From assembly GCF_018138715.1 (NCBI RefSeq), contig NZ_JAGSHX010000006.1, positions 6,696,001 to 6,760,000 of the forward strand: a stretch of 64,000 nt of DNA, in the 5' to 3' direction. The notes under the pieces were generated by a model, which searched no databases, was not told the origin of the DNA, and saw only the letters and a program-made list of their open reading frames with translations. Made by a program: the position numbers and the translations under genes. Positions 44,877 through 53,939 of this stretch are shown here, one piece after another (the stretch's first letter is position 1; every line of letters starts with the position of its first letter). The DNA comes from Streptomyces asiaticus (GTDB taxonomy: Bacteria; Actinomycetota; Actinomycetes; Streptomycetales; Streptomycetaceae).

Positions 44877-46324
44877 CGTCCGGCGCCGCCTCCCTCGACG
44901 TGTCCGACCTCGCCGGACGGCAGGTCACCGTCGCCGGACTCGGCGTCTCCGGGGTCCCCGCAGCGCGTGCGCTGCGGGGCCTCGGGGCCTCGGTGACCGT
45001 GGTCAACGGCAGCGACGGCGAACCGCAGCGCGCCCAGGCGGCCGAGCTCGAGCCGCTGGGCATCACGGTCCGCCTCGGCGACGGGGAGACTCTCCCCGAG
45101 GGCACCGAGCTGATCGTGACCACCCCCGGCTGGAAGCCCACCAGCCCGCTCTTCCTGGCCGCCGCCGAGGCGGGCGTGCCCGTCTGGGGCGACGTGGAGC
45201 TGGCGTGGCGGCTGCGCGGGAAGGACGCCCCGCCCTGGCTCGCGGTCACCGGCACCAACGGCAAGACGACCACCGTAAGGATGCTGGCGGCCATCCTGGA
45301 GGCGGCCGGGCTGCGCACCGCCGCCGTCGGCAACATCGGCGTCTCGCTCCTGGACATCGTGCTCGGCGACGAGCCGTACGACGTGCTGGCCGTCGAGCTC
45401 TCCAGCTACCAGCTGCACTGGGCGCCCTCACTGCGCGCCCACTCCGGGGCGGTGCTCAACCTCGCCCCCGACCACCTCGACTGGCACGGCTCCATGGCGG
45501 CCTACGCGGCCGACAAGGGCCGGATCTACGAGGGCAACCAGGTGGCCTGCGTCTACAACGTGGCCGACCCCGCCACCGAGGACCTGGTGCGCGCGGCCGA
45601 CGTCGAGGAGGGCTGCCGGGCGATCGGCTTCACCCTCGGCACCCCGGGCCCCTCCCAGCTCGGCGTCGTGGAGGGCATCCTCGTCGACCGGGCCTTCGTG
45701 GCGGACCGCCAGAGGCAGGCGCAGGAGCTCGCCGAGGTCTCCGACGTGAACCCGCCGGCCCCGCACAACATCGCCAACGCCCTCGCGGCGGCCGCCCTGG
45801 CCCGCGCCTACGGCGTCCCGCCGAGCGCCGTACGGGACGGCCTGCGCGCCTTCCGGCCCGACCCGCACCGGGTGGAGCACGTGGCGGACGTCGACGGCGT
45901 GGCCTACGTCGACGACTCCAAGGCGACCAACACCCATGCCGCGGAGGCGTCGTTGGGCGCCTATGAGCACATCGTGTGGATCGCGGGCGGCCTCGCCAAG
46001 GGGGCCACCTTCGACGAGCTCGTCCTCACGGCGGCCGAGCGACTGCGCGGCGTGGTGCTGATCGGCGCCGACCGCGCCCTGATCCGGGAAGCGCTCGCGC
46101 GACACGCAGCAGATGTCCCGGTCGTGGACCTCGACCGGACCGACACTGGGGCGATGGCTGCGGCTGTGCGCGAATCGGCGCGGCTCGCCCGGCCGGGCGA
46201 TACCGTCCTGATGGCCCCGGCCTGTGCCTCGATGGACATGTTCACCAACTACAACAAGCGGGGCGACGCCTTCGCCGCGGCCGTTCATGACCTGGCCTCC
46301 GGCCGGGTCCCGGACGATCAGTAG
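44873..46324 (+). CDS. murD: UDP-MurNAc-L-Ala:D-Glu ligase
   Basis: 483 aa. Rossmann-like N-terminus VTVAGLGVSGVPAARAL, ATP motif AVTGTNGKTTTVRMLAAIL, then LAPDHLDWHGSM, DSKATNTHAAEASL and ACASMDMFTNYNKRGDAF. GTG 44873 in the GTGA overlap with the mraY stop. Confidence 0.97.
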   Translation: MTSGAASLDVSDLAGRQVTVAGLGVSGVPAARALRGLGASVTVVNGSDGEPQRAQAAELEPLGITVRLGDGETLPEGTELIVTTPGWKPTSPLFLAAAEAGVPVWGDVELAWRLRGKDAPPWLAVTGTNGKTTTVRMLAAILEAAGLRTAAVGNIGVSLLDIVLGDEPYDVLAVELSSYQLHWAPSLRAHSGAVLNLAPDHLDWHGSMAAYAADKGRIYEGNQVACVYNVADPATEDLVRAADVEEGCRAIGFTLGTPGPSQLGVVEGILVDRAFVADRQRQAQELAEVSDVNPPAPHNIANALAAAALARAYGVPPSAVRDGLRAFRPDPHRVEHVADVDGVAYVDDSKATNTHAAEASLGAYEHIVWIAGGLAKGATFDELVLTAAERLRGVVLIGADRALIREALARHAADVPVVDLDRTDTGAMAAAVRESARLARPGDTVLMAPACASMDMFTNYNKRGDAFAAAVHDLASGRVPDDQ

Positions 46325-46378
46325 CCCGCCGGTCCCCTGCGAGGACCGCCCGCGCGGGGAAACCGGAGGGGATACGAG

Positions 46379-47830
46379 ATGACGCCTGACCAGCCCGCCG
46401 CCCCGCGCTCCCGGACGGCCCGCCCCGGCATCGGCCGCCCGGTGCCGCGCTCGGGCGGCACCCCGCGGCTGCGCGAGGCCGTACGGGGCAGGGGCCGGGC
46501 GGCGTCACCGGCCCGCCCGCGCGGCACGGCGGGCGCCTCCCGGCCTCCGCGCCGCCCGCCGAGGGTGAATGTCCTGGATGCCCTGCGCGGGCTCCAGCAG
46601 CGCGTCAGGCGGGCCTGGGACCGGCCGCTGACCGCGTACTACCTGCTGCTCGGCGGCTCGCTGCTGATCCTGGTGCTCGGGCTGGTCATGGTCTACTCCG
46701 CCTCCCAGATCAAGGCGCTACAGTCCGGGCTCTCCCCGTCGTACTTCTTCCGCAAGCAGCTCTTCGCCGCGGCCCTCGGCGGTGCGCTGATGCTGCTCGC
46801 CGTGCGGATGCCCATCAAACTGCACCGCGCCTTCGCCTATCCGCTGCTCGCGGTCTCGCTCTTCCTGATGTGTCTGGTGCAGGTCCCGGGCATGGGCATC
46901 GCGGTCAACGGCAACCGGAACTGGATCTCCTTCGGCGGTCCCTTCCTGCTCCAGCCCAGTGAGTTCGGCAAGCTGGCGCTGGTCCTGTGGGGCGCCGATC
47001 TTCTCGCCCGCAAACAGGACAAGCGGCTGCTGGCCCAGTGGAAGCATCTGCTGGTCCCGCTGGTGCCCGCGACCGGCATGCTGCTCGGCCTGATCATGCT
47101 GGGCGGGGACATGGGCACCGCGATCATTCTCACTGCGATCCTTTTCGGCCTGCTGTGGCTGGCCGGCGCCCCCACCCGGCTCTTCGCGGGCGTCCTCGCC
47201 TTCGCCGGGGTCATCGGCATGGTCCTCATCAAGACCAGCGCCAACCGGATGTCCCGGCTCGCCTGTATCGGCGCCACCGAGCCCGGTGCGCACGATCAGT
47301 GCTGGCAGGCGGTGCACGGGATCTACGCGCTCGCCAACGGCGGATGGTTCGGCTCGGGACTCGGGGCAAGTATGGAGAAATGGGGCGAACTACCCGAACC
47401 GCATACCGACTTCATCTTCGCCATTACCGGGGAGGAACTCGGCTTGGCGGGGACGCTGTCCGTTCTCGTTCTCTTCGCGGCTCTAGGCTATGCGGGTATC
47501 CGCGTGGCCGGACGCACGGAGGACCCCTTCGTGAGGTACGCCGCGGGAGGTGTGACCACCTGGATCACGGCCCAGGCCGTGGTCAATATCGGCGCGGTGC
47601 TCGGTCTGCTGCCGATCGCGGGTGTTCCGCTCCCGCTGTTCTCCTACGGAGGGTCCGCCCTGCTGCCGACCATGTTCGCCGTCGGCCTGCTGATCGCCTT
47701 CGCCCGGGCTGAGCCCGGTGCGCGGGCGGCGCTGGCCATGCGGCAGCCTGCTTTGCGGAAGAAGCTGGCTCGGGTGAGACGGAAGACGATGAGACGGCCC
47801 GTCAAGAGGCGGCCGTCCGGAGAGCGGTGA
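46379..47830 (+). CDS. ftsW: SEDS peptidoglycan polymerase FtsW
   Basis: 483 aa. A ~80-residue basic Pro/Arg tail, then about ten membrane helices. SEDS hallmarks: MVYSASQIKAL, NRNWISFGGPFLLQPSEFGKLAL, GGDMGTAIILT, ANGGWFGSGLG, HTDFIFAITGEELGL and PIAGVPLPLFSYGGSALL. Polymerises septal glycan with FtsI. GGAGGGG lies upstream of ATG. Confidence 0.96.
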   Translation: MTPDQPAAPRSRTARPGIGRPVPRSGGTPRLREAVRGRGRAASPARPRGTAGASRPPRRPPRVNVLDALRGLQQRVRRAWDRPLTAYYLLLGGSLLILVLGLVMVYSASQIKALQSGLSPSYFFRKQLFAAALGGALMLLAVRMPIKLHRAFAYPLLAVSLFLMCLVQVPGMGIAVNGNRNWISFGGPFLLQPSEFGKLALVLWGADLLARKQDKRLLAQWKHLLVPLVPATGMLLGLIMLGGDMGTAIILTAILFGLLWLAGAPTRLFAGVLAFAGVIGMVLIKTSANRMSRLACIGATEPGAHDQCWQAVHGIYALANGGWFGSGLGASMEKWGELPEPHTDFIFAITGEELGLAGTLSVLVLFAALGYAGIRVAGRTEDPFVRYAAGGVTTWITAQAVVNIGAVLGLLPIAGVPLPLFSYGGSALLPTMFAVGLLIAFARAEPGARAALAMRQPALRKKLARVRRKTMRRPVKRRPSGER

Positions 47831-47836
47831 ATTTCG

Positions 47837-48931
47837 GTGCATGTCGTACTCGCCGGTGGGGGGACCGCCGGCCACATCGAGCCCGCGCTCGCCCTCGCGG
47901 ACGCCCTGCGCAGGCAGGACCCGACCGTGGGGATCACGGCGCTCGGCACGGAGCGCGGGCTCGAGACCCGGCTCGTACCGGAGCGCGGCTATGAGCTCGG
48001 GCTCATCCCGGCCGTACCGCTGCCGCGCAAGCCCACCCCTGAACTGATCACCGTCCCCGGGCGGCTGCGCGGCACCATCAAGGCCGCCGAGCAGATCCTG
48101 GAGCGCACCAAGGCCGACTGCGTCGTCGGCTTCGGCGGCTATGTGGCCCTGCCCGGCTACCTGGCCGCCAAGCGGCTCGGCGTGCCGATCGTCGTCCACG
48201 AGGCCAACGCCCGCCCCGGCCTCGCCAACAAGATCGGCTCTCGCTACGCCCACTTCGTGGCGGTCTCCACCCCGGACAGCAAGCTCCGCAACTCCCGCTA
48301 TGTGGGCATTCCGCTGCGCCGCTCCATCGCCACCCTCGACCGGGCCGCGGTCCGCCCCGAGGCCCGCGCGGCCTTCGGGCTCGACCAGAACCTGCCGACG
48401 CTGCTGGTCTCCGGCGGCTCGCAGGGCGCGCGGCGGCTGAACGAGGTGGTCCAGACGGTGGCGCCGTTCCTCCAGCGCGCCGGGATCCAGGTGCTCCACG
48501 CGGTCGGTCCGAAAAACGAACTGCCGCATGTGGACAACATGCCCGGAATGCCGCCCTACATCCCGGTACCGTATGTGGACCGGATGGACCTCGCGTACGC
48601 CGCGGCCGACATGATGCTCTGCCGCGCGGGCGCGATGACCGTCGCCGAACTGTCCGCCGTCGGGCTCCCCGCCGCCTACGTCCCGCTGCCGATCGGCAAC
48701 GGCGAGCAGCGGCTCAACGCCCAGCCGGTGGTCAAGGCGGGCGGCGGGCTGCTGGTCGACGACGCCGAGCTGAGCCCCGAGTGGGTGCAGAGCAATGTGC
48801 TGCCGGTGCTCGGCGACCCGCACCGGCTGTACGAGATGTCCCGGCGCGCCGCCGAGTTCGGCCGCAGGGACGCCGACGAGCTGCTGGTCGGCATGGTGTA
48901 CGAGGCGATCAGCGCACGCCGCCAGGCGTGA
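47837..48931 (+). CDS. murG: UDP-GlcNAc transferase MurG
   Basis: 364 aa. Converts lipid I to lipid II. N-terminal MHVVLAGGGTAGHIEPALALADAL, then VVGFGGYVALPGYLAAKRLG, VHEANARPGLANKIG, VSGGSQGARRLNEVV, CRAGAMTVAELSAVGLPAAYVPLP. GTG 47837, 6 bp after ftsW. Confidence 0.97.
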   Translation: MHVVLAGGGTAGHIEPALALADALRRQDPTVGITALGTERGLETRLVPERGYELGLIPAVPLPRKPTPELITVPGRLRGTIKAAEQILERTKADCVVGFGGYVALPGYLAAKRLGVPIVVHEANARPGLANKIGSRYAHFVAVSTPDSKLRNSRYVGIPLRRSIATLDRAAVRPEARAAFGLDQNLPTLLVSGGSQGARRLNEVVQTVAPFLQRAGIQVLHAVGPKNELPHVDNMPGMPPYIPVPYVDRMDLAYAAADMMLCRAGAMTVAELSAVGLPAAYVPLPIGNGEQRLNAQPVVKAGGGLLVDDAELSPEWVQSNVLPVLGDPHRLYEMSRRAAEFGRRDADELLVGMVYEAISARRQA

Positions 48932-48944
48932 GGAGGCAGGGAGC

Positions 48945-49742
48945 GTGGCCGGACCGTCGACCGCCGAGCGCGGTGCACGAAGGACGACTCCGTCCGGCCC
49001 GCCCCCACGCCTCCTCCGGGTGCGCCGCAGGCTCCGGCCGCCCGGCCGCCGCACCCTGCTGGTGACGGTGGTGGCGGTGACCCTGCTCGGCGCCGGGGCC
49101 GTCTGGCTGCTCTACGGCTCGAGCTGGCTGCGGGCCGAGCGGGTGCGGGTCGCCGGCACCACCGTCCTCACCGCCGAGGACGTGGCGGACGCCGCCGACG
49201 TATCCCTGAACACCCCTCTGGTGGCGGTGGACACCGGAGCGATCGAACATCGTGTGCGCGAGCGGCTGAAGCGGATTGCGAAAGTGGACGTATCCCGGTC
49301 ATGGCCGCACACCATCAGTCTGGTGGTGACGGAACGCAGGCCCGAAGCCATTGTCGAAGAGGACGGGAAGTTCCACGAAGTGGACGCCACGGGGGTCCGG
49401 TTCTCCACCCTGAGCAAGCGTCCCAAGGGGGTTCCGCTGCTGGAAATGGAGCCGGATCGGTCGCCGAGTTCGCGCCATTTCGGCCCGACCGCACTGCGCC
49501 GCGAGGCGGTCCGGGTGGTCACTCAACTCCCCGAGAAGGTCCGCCAGGACACCCGTTCCCTCCGGGTCCGCTCGTACGATTCGATCACCCTGGAGCTGAC
49601 CGGGGGCCGTACCATCGCGTGGGGGAGCGGAGAGCGTGGCGAGGCGAAGGCCAAGGCGCTCACCGCCCTGATGAAAGCGCGGCCGGACGCCGACCACTTC
49701 GACGTCCAAGCGCCGAGTGCCCCCGCGGTGTCTCGCAGTTGA
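48945..49742 (+). CDS. ftsQ: Division protein FtsQ (DivIB)
   Basis: 265 aa. Basic N-terminal ~45 residues, one helix (TLLVTVVAVTLLGAGAVWLLY), POTRA domain (LRAERVRVAGTTVLTAEDVADAADV) and the FtsQ core (PHTISLVVTERRPEAIVEEDGKFHEVDATGVRF). GTG 48945 after GGAGGCAGGGAG. The last dcw gene before the ftsZ promoter region. Confidence 0.93.
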   Translation: MAGPSTAERGARRTTPSGPPPRLLRVRRRLRPPGRRTLLVTVVAVTLLGAGAVWLLYGSSWLRAERVRVAGTTVLTAEDVADAADVSLNTPLVAVDTGAIEHRVRERLKRIAKVDVSRSWPHTISLVVTERRPEAIVEEDGKFHEVDATGVRFSTLSKRPKGVPLLEMEPDRSPSSRHFGPTALRREAVRVVTQLPEKVRQDTRSLRVRSYDSITLELTGGRTIAWGSGERGEAKAKALTALMKARPDADHFDVQAPSAPAVSRS

Positions 49743-49832
49743 CGCGGATAGCGGCAGGCCAGCACCCTGGTTGGCTAGCCCACTGGGTGATCACATAGGG
49801 TGAAAAGAAAAGCGGGAGGTTCGGCGTGTTCA

Positions 49833-49862
49833 TTGAACGCGCGCCACTTGTCGACTTAGTGT
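49833..49862 (+). promoter_or_regulatory. ftsZ: Candidate ftsZ promoter
   Basis: TTGAAC (49833-49838), 18-bp spacer, TAGTGT (49857-49862). The ftsZ upstream region of S. coelicolor has several promoters, one induced in sporulating hyphae; which this one corresponds to is not known. Confidence 0.5.
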
Positions 49863-49898
49863 CCTGTTCCGAAGAGTCCGGGAAACAGAGGCACTGGT

Positions 49899-49923
49899 AA
49901 CCCTAAACTTCAGCGTTAGGGTT
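49899..49923. promoter_or_regulatory. ftsZ: Inverted repeat in the ftsZ upstream region
   Basis: AACCCTAA-N9-TTAGGGTT, perfect 8-bp arms, 96 bp before the ftsZ GTG. TAGGGT (49917-49922) could be a -10. A GACAC (49988-49992), the core of WhiA sites, lies 26 bp before the start. Confidence 0.5.
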
Positions 49924-50018
49924 GGGGTCGGCAATCGGAACCGTCCCATTCGGCATCAGTCGGCGCACCGCACAACGGCGGGGTGACGACACGTAACTCG
50001 AGGCGAGAGGCCTTCGAC

Positions 50019-51260
50019 GTGGCAGCACCGCAGAACTACCTCGCAGTCATCAAGGTCGTCGGCATCGGCGGCGGTGGCGTGAATGCCATCAACCGGATGA
50101 TCGAGGTCGGGCTCAAGGGCGTCGAGTTCATCGCGATCAACACCGATGCGCAGGCCCTGCTGATGAGTGACGCGGACGTCAAGCTGGACGTCGGTCGTGA
50201 GCTCACCCGGGGCCTGGGAGCCGGCGCCAACCCCGACGTCGGCCGTAAGGCGGCCGAGGACCACCGCGAGGAGATCGAGGAGGTCCTCAAGGGGGCCGAC
50301 ATGGTCTTCGTGACGGCGGGTGAGGGCGGTGGCACGGGCACCGGCGGTGCCCCGGTGGTCGCGAACATCGCCCGCTCGCTGGGCGCACTGACGATCGGTG
50401 TGGTCACCCGTCCGTTCACCTTCGAGGGCCGCCGCCGCGCCAATCAGGCGGAGGACGGCATCGCGGGTCTGCGGGACGAGGTCGACACCCTCATCGTGAT
50501 CCCGAACGATCGGCTGCTGTCCATTTCGGACCGTCAGGTGAGCGTGCTCGACGCGTTCAAGTCGGCCGACCAGGTCCTGTTGTCGGGTGTTCAGGGCATC
50601 ACCGACCTGATCACCACCCCGGGTCTGATCAACCTCGACTTCGCGGACGTCAAGTCCGTGATGTCGGAGGCCGGATCGGCGCTCATGGGCATCGGCTCGG
50701 CCCGCGGTGACGACCGCGCGGTGGCCGCGGCCGAGATGGCGATCTCCTCGCCGCTGCTGGAGGCGTCCATCGACGGCGCCCGGGGCGTGCTGCTCTCCAT
50801 CTCCGGCGGCTCGGACCTCGGCCTGTTCGAGATCAACGAGGCCGCCCAGCTGGTGAGCGAGGCCGCCCACCCCGAGGCCAACATCATCTTCGGCGCGGTG
50901 ATCGACGACGCGCTCGGCGACGAGGTCCGGGTCACCGTGATCGCGGCGGGCTTCGACGGCGGTCAGCCGCCCGCGAAGAACCGCGACAAGGTGCTCGGCT
51001 CCTACAGCGGCGGCAACCGCGAAGAGGGATCCGGCGGCTCCTCGAACCGCCCGGCCGGCCAGGAGAGCGGCAGCCGCCCGTCCTTCGGCGGGCTCGGCAG
51101 CGTCACCCCGCGCGAGGAGGAGCCCGCCCCGGCGGACCCCGCCCCGGTCGCCGAGGTGCCGCCGCCCCCGGCGCCCACCCCGCACCCCCAGGTCCCCCCG
51201 GCTCGCCCCTACCCGGAGAGCCAGGCCGAGGAGCTGGACGTCCCGGACTTCCTGAAGTGA
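50019..51260 (+). CDS. ftsZ: Cell division GTPase FtsZ
   Basis: 413 aa. N-terminal [26 protein letters not shown], tubulin signature [17 protein letters not shown], and T7 loop [14 protein letters not shown] ~75-residue Pro/Ser/Gly linker precedes the C-terminal conserved peptide [11 protein letters not shown] 50019 gives the family start; GAGAGG sits 8 nt upstream. The longer frame to 49983 is not needed. Assembles the Z-ring or Z-ladders of sporulating hyphae. Confidence 0.98.
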   Translation: MAAPQNYLAVIKVVGIGGGGVNAINRMIEVGLKGVEFIAINTDAQALLMSDADVKLDVGRELTRGLGAGANPDVGRKAAEDHREEIEEVLKGADMVFVTAGEGGGTGTGGAPVVANIARSLGALTIGVVTRPFTFEGRRRANQAEDGIAGLRDEVDTLIVIPNDRLLSISDRQVSVLDAFKSADQVLLSGVQGITDLITTPGLINLDFADVKSVMSEAGSALMGIGSARGDDRAVAAAEMAISSPLLEASIDGARGVLLSISGGSDLGLFEINEAAQLVSEAAHPEANIIFGAVIDDALGDEVRVTVIAAGFDGGQPPAKNRDKVLGSYSGGNREEGSGGSSNRPAGQESGSRPSFGGLGSVTPREEEPAPADPAPVAEVPPPPAPTPHPQVPPARPYPESQAEELDVPDFLK

Positions 51261-51303
51261 GCCGTCCGGTATGGCTCGACGGCGACTTTGAAGTGAACCA
51301 GAC

Positions 51304-52044
51304 GTGATAGCGCAACAGCACGACGCGAGCGGCGCGCACTTCGCCTTCACCGACCGGTGGGGCGGGGTGAGCGCCGCTCCGTATGAGGAGCTCAACCTCG
51401 GCGGGGCGGTCGGCGACGACCCCCAGGCCGTACGGACCAACCGCGAGCTGGCCGCGAAGGCGATGGGCCTGGACCCGGCGGCGGTCGTCTGGATGAACCA
51501 GGTGCACGGCCGGGACGTCGCGGTGGTCGACGGACCGTGGTCGGACGAGGAGATCCCGGCGGTGGACGCGGTGGTGACGCGGCGTCGGGGCCTCGCCCTG
51601 GCCGTCCTCACCGCCGACTGCACCCCGGTGCTGCTGGCCGATCCGGTGGCCGGGGTCGTCGGCGCCGCCCACGCCGGGCGGCCGGGACTGGTCGCCGGAG
51701 TGGTCCCGGCGGTGCTGAGGGCGATGACCGAACAGGGTGCGGAGCCCGCCCGGATCGTCGCCCGCACCGGTCCCGCGGTCTGCGGCCGCTGCTACGAGGT
51801 CCCCGCGGAGATGCGCGCCGATGTGGCCGAGACGGTGCCGGAGGCGTGGGCCGAGACCAGCTGGGGTACCCCCGCCGTGGATGTGGCGGCCGGTGTGCGG
51901 GCCCAACTGACACGCGCGGGTGTGCGGATGGACGAGATGGATGGACAATCTCACATCTGCACCCTGGAGTCGGCGGACCACTTCTCGTACCGGCGCGAGC
52001 GCACCACGGGGCGGCTCGCGAGCTATGTCTGGTTGGGCGGCTGA
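51304..52044 (+). CDS. pgeF: Peptidoglycan editing factor (YfiH/laccase-domain)
   Basis: 246 aa. Metal-site residues His68 (NQVHGRD), Cys106 (TADCTPVL) and His123 (AAHAGRPGL) are in place. PgeF in E. coli removes L-Ser-containing UDP-MurNAc; older labels call it a polyphenol oxidase. Sits between ftsZ and yggS as in many actinobacteria. GTG 51304. Confidence 0.9.
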   Translation: MIAQQHDASGAHFAFTDRWGGVSAAPYEELNLGGAVGDDPQAVRTNRELAAKAMGLDPAAVVWMNQVHGRDVAVVDGPWSDEEIPAVDAVVTRRRGLALAVLTADCTPVLLADPVAGVVGAAHAGRPGLVAGVVPAVLRAMTEQGAEPARIVARTGPAVCGRCYEVPAEMRADVAETVPEAWAETSWGTPAVDVAAGVRAQLTRAGVRMDEMDGQSHICTLESADHFSYRRERTTGRLASYVWLGG

Positions 52045-52047
52045 GCT

Positions 52048-52767
52048 GTGACGGATCGCAAGGCGGAACTGGCCGCGAATCTGGCCCGCGTGGAGGAACG
52101 TATCTCTGCCGCCTGCGCCGGGGCCGGTCGCAAGCGCGAAGAGGTGACCTTGATCGTGGTCACCAAGACCTATCCGGCGAGCGATGTCCGTTTGCTCGCG
52201 GAACTCGGCGTACGGCATGTCGCCGAGAACCGCGACCAGGAGGCCGCCCCCAAAGCCGCGGAATGCGCGGATCTGCCATTGATCTGGCACTTTGTTGGGC
52301 AGTTGCAGACCAATAAGGTGCGTTCTGTATCGAGTTATGCCGATGTGGTGCAATCTGTCGATCGCAAGCGATTGGTCGACGCGCTCTCCCGTGCGGCTGT
52401 GGGGGCCGCCCGGGAGCTGGGCGTCCTGATTCAGGTCGCGCTCGACGTGGACTCCAGTGACCGGGGAGAGCGCGGAGGGGTGGGACCGGACGGAGTGGAA
52501 CGGCTCGCCGAGTCCGTGGTCGAGGCCGAAGGGCTCAGGCTCGACGGTCTGATGACCGTCGCCCCGCTGGCGGGTCCCTACGAGGGGCGGCCGCGGGCGG
52601 CGTTCGACCGGCTGATGGAAATCTCATCCCGCCTGCGCGTGGCCCATCCGGCTGCGAACATGGTCTCGGCGGGGATGAGCTCGGACCTCGAGGAAGCGGT
52701 GGCGGCGGGGGCGACACATGTGCGCGTCGGCACTGCGGTACTCGGAGTCCGACCCGGGCTCCGGTAA
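52048..52767 (+). CDS. YggS-type PLP homeostasis protein
   Basis: 239 aa. Non-catalytic alanine-racemase fold that binds PLP at Lys40 (IVVTKTYPA). Family text: GENRDQEA-like AENRDQEAAPK, WHFVGQLQTNK and SAGMSSDLEEAV. 3 bp after pgeF, GTG 52048. Confidence 0.95.
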   Translation: MTDRKAELAANLARVEERISAACAGAGRKREEVTLIVVTKTYPASDVRLLAELGVRHVAENRDQEAAPKAAECADLPLIWHFVGQLQTNKVRSVSSYADVVQSVDRKRLVDALSRAAVGAARELGVLIQVALDVDSSDRGERGGVGPDGVERLAESVVEAEGLRLDGLMTVAPLAGPYEGRPRAAFDRLMEISSRLRVAHPAANMVSAGMSSDLEEAVAAGATHVRVGTAVLGVRPGLR

Positions 52768-52890
52768 CGTCGCGAAGAAGTCGGACCACAGCAGAAAATA
52801 TGGTCATTCCCGTCAAAAGGCGGGCGGGCCACGTGGATCCATGGCATCCGGTGGCGGAGCCGATCCACCACAGAGCGGAGGACGCAGAAA

Positions 52891-53511
52891 ATGGCCGGCG
52901 CGATGCGCAAGATGGCGGTCTACCTCGGCCTCGTGGAGGACGATGGGTACGACGGCCGGGGATTCGACCCCGACGACGAGTTCGAGCCCGAGCCGGAGCC
53001 CGAGCGGGAGCGGGACCGCCGGCGGCATCAGGTGGTGGAGACCGAACCGCGGCCGGAAAGGGGCGAATCTGTGCGAGTCGTCCACCCTCCCGCACAACGC
53101 GAACCGGCTCCACTTGCGGTGGAAACCGGGCGACCCGCGCGAATCGCCCCCGTGGCGTCCATCACACCTGAACGTCAGAACTTGGAGAAGAACGCGCCAG
53201 TGATCATGCCCAAGGTCGTGTCCGAGCGGGAGCCGTACCGCATCACCACACTGCACCCCCGGACCTACAACGAGGCCCGTACTATCGGGGAACACTTCCG
53301 TGAGGGCACTCCCGTGATCATGAATCTGACGGAGATGGACGACACGGATGCGAAGCGACTTGTCGACTTTGCGGCCGGTCTGGTGTTCGGTCTCCATGGG
53401 AGCATTGAGCGGGTGACGCAGAAGGTGTTCCTGTTGTCTCCTGCTAACGTCGATGTCACGGCGGAGGACAAGGCCCGTATCGCAGAGGGCGGGTTCTTCA
53501 ACCAGAGCTGA
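52891..53511 (+). CDS. sepF: Z-ring anchor SepF
   Basis: 206 aa. N-terminal amphipathic membrane-binding segment ([18 protein letters not shown]), an acidic/basic disordered linker ([14 protein letters not shown]), and the C-terminal SepF domain ([44 protein letters not shown]). Replaces FtsA as Z-ring tether. ATG 52891 after GGAGGA; ATG 52903 also possible. Confidence 0.95.
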   Translation: MAGAMRKMAVYLGLVEDDGYDGRGFDPDDEFEPEPEPERERDRRRHQVVETEPRPERGESVRVVHPPAQREPAPLAVETGRPARIAPVASITPERQNLEKNAPVIMPKVVSEREPYRITTLHPRTYNEARTIGEHFREGTPVIMNLTEMDDTDAKRLVDFAAGLVFGLHGSIERVTQKVFLLSPANVDVTAEDKARIAEGGFFNQS

Positions 53512-53593
53512 GACGCAAAAACGGCAAACCGGCAACACCGAGTCATCCGAGGCCGAAAGGCCGAGTACGAACCAGGGGAGAGGGACGCGCGGG

Positions 53594-53890
53594 ATGGGCA
53601 TCGCACTACAGGTGATCTACATCGCGCTCTACTGCTACCTGATCGTGCTGATCTTCAGGCTCGTGATGGACTACGTCTTCCAGTTCGCGCGCTCGTGGCA
53701 ACCCGGTAGGGCGATGGTGGTCATCCTCGAGGCCACCTACACTGTGACCGATCCGCCACTCAAGCTGCTACGGCGGTTCATTCCGCCGTTGCGTCTCGGG
53801 GGTGTGGCGCTCGACCTGTCCTTCTTCGTGCTGATGATCATCGTCTGGATCCTGATCACCGTCGTGAGCAATTTTGCGAGCAGGGTGTGA
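53594..53890 (+). CDS. YggT-family membrane protein
   Basis: 98 aa. Two membrane segments (VIYIALYCYLIVLIFRLVMDYV, LSFFVLMIIVWILITVVS) joined by the YggT loop TDPPLKLLRRFIPPLRLGGVALD. Conserved between sepF and divIVA in actinobacteria. GGAGAGGG precedes the ATG. Confidence 0.94.
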   Translation: MGIALQVIYIALYCYLIVLIFRLVMDYVFQFARSWQPGRAMVVILEATYTVTDPPLKLLRRFIPPLRLGGVALDLSFFVLMIIVWILITVVSNFASRV

Positions 53891-53939
53891 ACGATACGGT
53901 CTTGCCGATTGCCGACGACTACGTTGAGGTGAAGTAGAG

